Positions 45,297 through 49,783 of a stretch of 49,783 nt of DNA are shown one piece after another. A program made the translations under genes and the position numbers. Source of the stretch: Methylobacterium segetis (GTDB lineage Bacteria; Pseudomonadota; Alphaproteobacteria; Rhizobiales; Beijerinckiaceae). The notes under the pieces were generated by a model. That model was not told the origin of the DNA, searched no databases, and saw nothing but the letters and a program-made list of their open reading frames with translations. Every line of letters starts with the position of its first letter. Within the stretch, counting starts at the first letter, position 1. The stretch is taken from NCBI RefSeq assembly GCF_004348265.1, contig NZ_SMNT01000040.1:1-49783 (forward strand), read 5' to 3'.

Positions 45297-46142
45297 ATGC
45301 GCATCCGCACTGGCTACACCATCGCCTTTGACACATTCGGCCCGACGCCGATGCTGCTCCTTCTCAACGTGCGGCCCGAGCGTCGCCGGGACCTCATGAC
45401 GCCGGAGCGGATCACGTTCGACCCGCCGGTCGAAGCGCGCCAGCACCTCGATGAGTTCGGCAACGTGCGCACGCGCATTCTCGCCCCCGCCGGGCGCATC
45501 ACGATGTCGGCCGATTTTCTCATCGACGATTGCGGCGAGCCCGACATCGTCGCCGCCGATGCGAGGCAGATCCCGGTGCAGGACCTGCCGGACGACGTGC
45601 TGGTGTACCTGCTCGGCTCCCGCTACTGTGATACGGACAAGCTGTCGAACACGGCTTGGCAACTCTTCGGGAACGCGCCCGAGGGCTGGGGCCGGGTCCA
45701 GGCCATCGTCGATTACGCGCACGAGCGCATCCGGTTCGACTATCAGCAGGCCGACTCGACCCGCTCGGCCCATGATGGCCACAGCCAACAGGTCGGCGTC
45801 TGCCGCGACTTCGCGCATCTCGCGATCACGCTCTGCCGCTGCATGAACATCCCGGCGCGCTACGCGACGGGCTATCTCGGCGACATCGGCATTCCGCCCG
45901 TGCCGGACCCGATGGATTTCTCCGCGTGGTTCGAGGTCTATCTGAACGGTCCGCAGGGCCCGCGCTGGTACACGTTCGATGCCCGCCACAACACGCCGCG
46001 CATCGGGCGCATCGTGATGGCCTACGGACGGGACGCCACGGATTGCGCCATCACCACGAGCTTCGGCCCCGCGCCGCTTGCGACCTTCGAGGTCCATACC
46101 GACGAGGTCGATGCGGCGTTCCTTCTCGGGCAGGCTGCCTGA
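45297..46142 (+). CDS. transglutaminase-like family protein with altered triad
   Basis: A 281-residue cytoplasmic protein: a beta-rich N-terminal domain, then a transglutaminase core with C169 (VGVCRDFAHLA) and D228 (WYTFDARHNTPRIGRI). The position of the catalytic His reads MDFSAWFEVYL, with Ser at 209 where HAW is expected. It is shorter than, and distinct from, the two transglutaminases at 21750 and 25195. It is followed by the glucosidase-like gene 108 bp downstream on the same strand. Function unknown. Confidence 0.85.
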   Translation: MRIRTGYTIAFDTFGPTPMLLLLNVRPERRRDLMTPERITFDPPVEARQHLDEFGNVRTRILAPAGRITMSADFLIDDCGEPDIVAADARQIPVQDLPDDVLVYLLGSRYCDTDKLSNTAWQLFGNAPEGWGRVQAIVDYAHERIRFDYQQADSTRSAHDGHSQQVGVCRDFAHLAITLCRCMNIPARYATGYLGDIGIPPVPDPMDFSAWFEVYLNGPQGPRWYTFDARHNTPRIGRIVMAYGRDATDCAITTSFGPAPLATFEVHTDEVDAAFLLGQAA

Positions 46143-46250
46143 ACGCCCGACCGGACCGGGGCGGCTCGACTATCCCGCTGGCCGCCGCCGGACCGGCTTG
46201 GCGCTGAAGATGCATTGCCCTGAGGCCCGGCAACGGCTGAAGGGATCATC

Positions 46251-48899
46251 GTGGACGAGGTGGATCGTTGGGCCGAGCGGCGGCGCATCGCCGAGCAGGG
46301 GCGGGGCGAGCGGCCGTGGTGGCTCTGGGGGCCGTATCTCAGCGAGCGCCAATGGGGCACTGTCCGCGAGGATTACAGCGCCGACGGCAATGCGTGGCGC
46401 TCCGTCTCCCACGAGGCGGCGCGCTCCCGCGCCTATCGCTGGGGCGAGGACGGAATCGCAGGTCTGAGCGACGACCACGGCCTGATGTGCCTGTCGCTCG
46501 CCCTCTGGAACGGGCAGGACCGCATCCTGAAGGAGCGCCTGTTCGGGCTCACGAACGAGGAGGGCAACCACGGCGAGGACGTCAAGGAGATCTATCACTA
46601 CCTCGACGCGGTCCCGAGCCACGCCTACCTCAAGGTCCTCTATCGCTACCCGCAAACCCCCTTCCCCTATGCGGAGATCGTGGAGGAGAGCTGGCGGCGG
46701 GGCCGCCGCGAGCCGGAATACGAGATCGAGGACACCGGCGCCTTCGCGGAGAGCCGATTCTTCGACGTCGTCGTCGAGTACGCCAAGGAGGATGTCGACG
46801 ACATCCATATGGTGGTCACGGCCCTGAACCGGGGCCCGGAGGCGGCCGACCTCCACCTCGTGCCCCAGATCTGGTTTCGCAACACGTGGTCCTGGCGCGA
46901 TGGTGAGGATGCGTCCCGCCCGGTTCTGCGGCGCGAGCACGACCATGTCGCCTGCGAGCATCCGCGGCTCGGCTCCTATCGCCTGACCTTCGCCGGTGAT
47001 CCAGCCCTGCTGTTCTGCGAGAACGAGACGAACCGGCGCCTGCACGGGGGCGATCCCGACGCTGCGGGCCCCTTCAAGGACGGGATCAACGCGCATCTCG
47101 TCGAGGGTGCGCGGGACGCCGTCGCGGAGGATTCCGGCACCAAGCTCGGCTTGCACTACGCCGTCCGCCTCCGCCCCGGCGAGACGGCAACGGTGCGGCT
47201 ACGCCTCGCCTGCGGGCGGCGGCCGCAACCGGTCGATATGGACGATGCCCTGCTCCGACGCCGGATCGCGGAGGCCGACGCCTTCTACGACCTTCTGCAG
47301 GACGGGCTCGCCGATGAGGACCGCCGCCGCATCTTCCGGCAGGCCGCCGCAGGGTTGATCTGGTCGAAGCAGCTCTACCGCTACGATGTTCGCCTCTGGC
47401 TCAAGGGCGATCCCCGCATGCCCGCCCCTCCCCGGGAGCGCGAGGGCGGCCGCAATGCGGTCTGGGGCCATTTCGCGGCTGCCGACGTCCTCTCGATGCC
47501 GGACAAATGGGAATACCCCTGGTTCGCGGCCTGGGACCTCGCCTTCCACTGCCTGCCGCTCGCGGTGCTCGACCCGGATTTCGCCAAGGCCCAGCTGCTG
47601 CTCCTGACCCGCGAGTGGTACATGCACCCGAACGGGCAGCTTCCCGCCTACGAGTGGGAGTTCGGTGACACGAACCCGCCGGTCCATGCCTGGGCGACCT
47701 TCCGGGTCTTCGAGATCGACCGGGCACGCCGCGGCGGGCGGGGCGACCTCGCCTTCCTTGAGGGCGTGTTCCACAAGCTCCTGATCAACTTCACATGGTG
47801 GGTGAACCGCAAGGACGCGACCGGCCGGAACGTCTTCCAGGGCGGCTTCCTCGGCCTCGACAATGTCGGCGTGTTCGACCGCTCGCGGCCCCCGCCCGGC
47901 TTCGGCATCGTCCATCAGGCGGACGGCACCGCCTGGATGGCGATGTACGCCCTCAACATGATGCGCATCGCGCTGGAGCTCGCCCTCCACAACGACGTCT
48001 ACGAGAGCACCGCCTCGAAGTTCTTCGAGCATTTCCTCCTCATCGCCGAGGCGATGACCGACATGGGCGGCGAGGGCTTCGGCCTGTGGGACGAGGAGGA
48101 CGAGTTCTACTACGACGAGGTCGACATGGCGGACGGCCGGATGATTCCGCTGCGCGTCCGCTCGATGGTCGGCCTCGTGCCCCTCTTCGCCGTCGAGGTG
48201 ATCGATCCGGGCGTGATGGCCCGCCTGCCCGATTTCGCGCGGCGCCTGCGCTGGGTGCTGGAGAACCGCCCGCACCTCGCCCGCCTCGTCTCACGCTGGA
48301 ACGAGGGCGGCGTCGGCGACCGCAAGCTCCTGTCGCTGCTGCGCGGGCACCGGATGAAGGCGCTCCTGCGCCGCGTGCTCGACGAGAGCGAGTTTCTGTC
48401 GCCCTTCGGCGTGCGCTCCCTCTCGAAGGCGCATCAGGAGCATCCCTTCGCCCTCAACGAGCTCGGCGCCTCCTTCACCGTGGCCTACGACCCTGCCGAT
48501 TCGACCTCCAACATGTTCGGCGGCAACTCGAATTGGCGCGGGCCGGTCTGGATGCCGATGAACTACCTCATCATCGAGGCCCTGCGCCGCTTCCACGCCT
48601 ATTACGGCGACGAGTTCGTGATCGAGTACCCGACCGGCTCCGGCACCCTGCTGACCTTGAACGCGATCGCCGACGCGCTGGAGGATCGGTTGATCGCGCT
48701 CTTCACCCGGGACGCGGCGGGCGGGCGCCCGTATCGGGGCGGGCGCCCGCCCATCGACGCGGGCGCCGGGGGCGACGACCCGCTCCTGTTCCACGAATTC
48801 TTCGACGGCGAGACCGGGCGCGGCCTCGGCGCCTCGCACCAGACCGGATGGACGGCGCTCGTCATGAACCTTCTTCTCTCGCAGGCGGGGCGCAGCTGA
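46251..48899 (+). CDS. large glucosidase-like protein (GH63/MGH-like)
   Basis: An 882-residue protein with no signal peptide. The N-terminal beta-rich half begins WWLWGPYLSERQWGTVREDY. The C-terminal (alpha/alpha)6 toroid contains WEYPWFAAWDLAFHCLPLA, HPNGQLPAYEWEFGDTNPPVHAWA, GGFLGLDNVGVFDRS, and GGNSNWRGPVWMPMNYLIIEAL, patterns of the mannosylglycerate/glucosidase (GH63-related) group. Acidic residues in FAAWDLAF and AYEWEF are candidate catalytic groups. Start GTG at 46251 after AAGGGA. The likely substrate is a glucoside such as a compatible solute or glycan fragment; not determinable here. Confidence 0.85.
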   Translation: MDEVDRWAERRRIAEQGRGERPWWLWGPYLSERQWGTVREDYSADGNAWRSVSHEAARSRAYRWGEDGIAGLSDDHGLMCLSLALWNGQDRILKERLFGLTNEEGNHGEDVKEIYHYLDAVPSHAYLKVLYRYPQTPFPYAEIVEESWRRGRREPEYEIEDTGAFAESRFFDVVVEYAKEDVDDIHMVVTALNRGPEAADLHLVPQIWFRNTWSWRDGEDASRPVLRREHDHVACEHPRLGSYRLTFAGDPALLFCENETNRRLHGGDPDAAGPFKDGINAHLVEGARDAVAEDSGTKLGLHYAVRLRPGETATVRLRLACGRRPQPVDMDDALLRRRIAEADAFYDLLQDGLADEDRRRIFRQAAAGLIWSKQLYRYDVRLWLKGDPRMPAPPREREGGRNAVWGHFAAADVLSMPDKWEYPWFAAWDLAFHCLPLAVLDPDFAKAQLLLLTREWYMHPNGQLPAYEWEFGDTNPPVHAWATFRVFEIDRARRGGRGDLAFLEGVFHKLLINFTWWVNRKDATGRNVFQGGFLGLDNVGVFDRSRPPPGFGIVHQADGTAWMAMYALNMMRIALELALHNDVYESTASKFFEHFLLIAEAMTDMGGEGFGLWDEEDEFYYDEVDMADGRMIPLRVRSMVGLVPLFAVEVIDPGVMARLPDFARRLRWVLENRPHLARLVSRWNEGGVGDRKLLSLLRGHRMKALLRRVLDESEFLSPFGVRSLSKAHQEHPFALNELGASFTVAYDPADSTSNMFGGNSNWRGPVWMPMNYLIIEALRRFHAYYGDEFVIEYPTGSGTLLTLNAIADALEDRLIALFTRDAAGGRPYRGGRPPIDAGAGGDDPLLFHEFFDGETGRGLGASHQTGWTALVMNLLLSQAGRS

Positions 48900-48977
48900 C
48901 GCCCGGGCCGGGTGTGAGTTCCGTCACGGTTCCGAGGCGCGCGTCGGGGGAAGCTCGCTCCAATCGGAGCGCGTCCC

Positions 48978-49130
48978 ATGTCGCGTCGCATCCTCAGCCT
49001 GATGGCCCTCCTCCTCGTCACGGACGCGATCGTTGTGCACGGGCGAGGCCCCCGCCCCTCCCAGATCGTCTCGCCCGATGCGGGCGAGACCGCGCGGCTC
49101 GGCCGGCAATACGTCCTCCCGCGCACTTGA
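48978..49130 (+). CDS. small secreted or membrane protein (50 aa)
   Basis: The ATG at 48978 follows CGGAGCGCGTCCC, a reasonable ribosome binding site. MSRRILSLMALLLVTDAIVV forms a signal-like segment, followed by a short polar tail ending QYVLPRT. Function unknown. Confidence 0.5.
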   Translation: MSRRILSLMALLLVTDAIVVHGRGPRPSQIVSPDAGETARLGRQYVLPRT

Positions 49131-49305
49131 TCTCACCGGGTTAGGCTGAGGGCTGCGACGTGTCCCATGTATCCATGACGATGATGCGAGCGTGATCTCG
49201 ATCACGGTTCGCGATCGGCAGGAATCCTACAGGTTCGGCGAGATCCGAGAGCGGATTTCTCTTCGCGGCAGCAGCCTCGAAGATCACGAACCTCAGGATT
49301 CCGCC

Positions 49306-49479
49306 ATGATGAAGTGTCTCGTCATCGCCGTCGCCCTGCTGGCGACGATGGTCATCGTCCGCGCGAGCATGCTCGCGGCGCCGGCGCGGGTGCCGGTCAG
49401 GGCGACCTCCGGCATCGACATCCGCGAGATGACGGTGCGGTCGAACCTCCCGCCCTCCGACCCGTACGACGCGTTCTGA
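49306..49479 (+). CDS. small secreted or membrane protein (57 aa)
   Basis: The ATG at 49306 opens MMKCLVIAVALLATMVIVRA, a hydrophobic signal or anchor, then a polar tail with SNLPPSDPYDAF at the end. CAGGATT lies upstream. Function unknown. A longer in-frame start at 49192 would hide the signal and is rejected. The 175 bp upstream (49131-49305) show no feature I can name. Confidence 0.5.
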   Translation: MMKCLVIAVALLATMVIVRASMLAAPARVPVRATSGIDIREMTVRSNLPPSDPYDAF

Positions 49480-49486
49480 CCGGCGC

Positions 49487-49783
49487 TCAACGGTCGCGGT
49501 GGCGCGCCACCCGCGGCCGGCGCCCGTTGCGGGTGACGAGGACCTTGATCGTCTCGGACATCACCGGGGGCACGTGCGGGACGTGGTCGGCATCGGCCAG
49601 CACCAGCTGAAGGGTGTGGGTGCCGAGCGGAAGCGTCACCTGCGCCTCCGTCTGCCCGAGACCGAAATGCAGGTGATTGAAATCGTTCGGGATGCGCTCG
49701 TCGGGGGAGCGCAGGGGCGCGTCGATCAGCAGGTGGTGATGGCCGGTATTCGCCTTGTCGAACCCGGCCGGGGCGACGCCCAT
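49487..49783 (-). CDS. DUF4399 domain protein, C-terminal part (truncated at the window edge)
   Basis: The frame runs off the right edge, so only the C-terminal 98 or so residues are seen. GHHHLLIDAP, NHLHFGLGQTEAQVTLPLGTHTLQLVLADADHVPHVPP are the blocks of the DUF4399 family of small, usually periplasmic, His-rich beta-sandwich proteins. The many histidines suggest metal binding, which is inference. The real start and any signal peptide lie beyond the window. Confidence 0.75.
   Translation of the reverse strand: MGVAPAGFDKANTGHHHLLIDAPLRSPDERIPNDFNHLHFGLGQTEAQVTLPLGTHTLQLVLADADHVPHVPPVMSETIKVLVTRNGRRPRVARHRDR

Overview
The window is a very GC-rich chromosomal segment from an alphaproteobacterium of the Hyphomicrobiales, most likely Methylobacterium or a close relative. 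This rests on base composition, the sdhCDAB arrangement, the nuclease-type MutL, and a formyl-CoA transferase/oxalyl-CoA decarboxylase pair of the kind found in oxalate-using methylotrophs. The species assignment is inference. No rRNA, tRNA, CRISPR array, prophage or intact insertion sequence was seen. Coding density is high and most genes are ordinary core functions.

Layout. 1-4.2 kb: the 3' end of a large Gly/Lys/Arg-rich protein built from identical 261-bp tandem repeats, then rsmD (4-bp overlap) and convergent mutL. 4.2-8.3 kb: small secreted protein, kdsD, an outer-membrane beta-barrel protein and an Inh-type lipoprotein. 8.5-12.1 kb: succinate dehydrogenase sdhCDAB on the minus strand. 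12.2-16.5 kb: an SLC13-type transporter divergent from a LysR regulator, followed by a benzoylformate-decarboxylase-like ThDP enzyme. 16.5-18.5 kb: mntH divergent from mntR with a palindromic operator between them. 18.5-28.5 kb: six co-directional minus-strand genes, read 5' to 3' as transglutaminase-DUF2126, circularly permuted ATP-grasp/alpha-E fusion, transglutaminase, carrier protein, AMP-forming ligase and PLP decarboxylase. 28.8-37.3 kb: a zinc metallopeptidase, a LigD-like protein lacking the ligase domain, several small proteins, an acyl-CoA dehydrogenase, an outer-membrane protein carrying a second copy of the mntH operator, and a DUF4336 protein. 37.3-39.3 kb: small secreted proteins including a phospholipase A2-like one, a SnoaL-like protein and an OsmC-like protein. 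39.5-45.1 kb: oxalate genes (PAS protein, frc, oxc). 45.3-49.8 kb: a transglutaminase-like protein with an altered catalytic triad, a large glucosidase-like protein, and small secreted proteins.

Three links between genes stand out. First, the 16-bp palindrome TATAGC-N4-GCTATA lies just upstream of mntH and, 18.6 kb away, just upstream of an outer-membrane protein gene. The MntR encoded beside mntH keeps all six expected metal ligands, so this looks like a two-membrane manganese uptake regulon. Second, frc (with its upstream PAS gene) and oxc are separated and face each other, yet both are preceded by a nearly identical TGGCAT-N5-ATRCCA element; both end in strong intrinsic terminators. Third, an ATP-grasp/alpha-E/transglutaminase operon runs straight into a carrier-protein/adenylating-ligase/PLP-decarboxylase cassette. 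This is the best candidate here for an undescribed biosynthetic or protein-modifying system.

Limits: all calls come from reading the sequence. Family names rest on recognised motifs and were not checked by database search.
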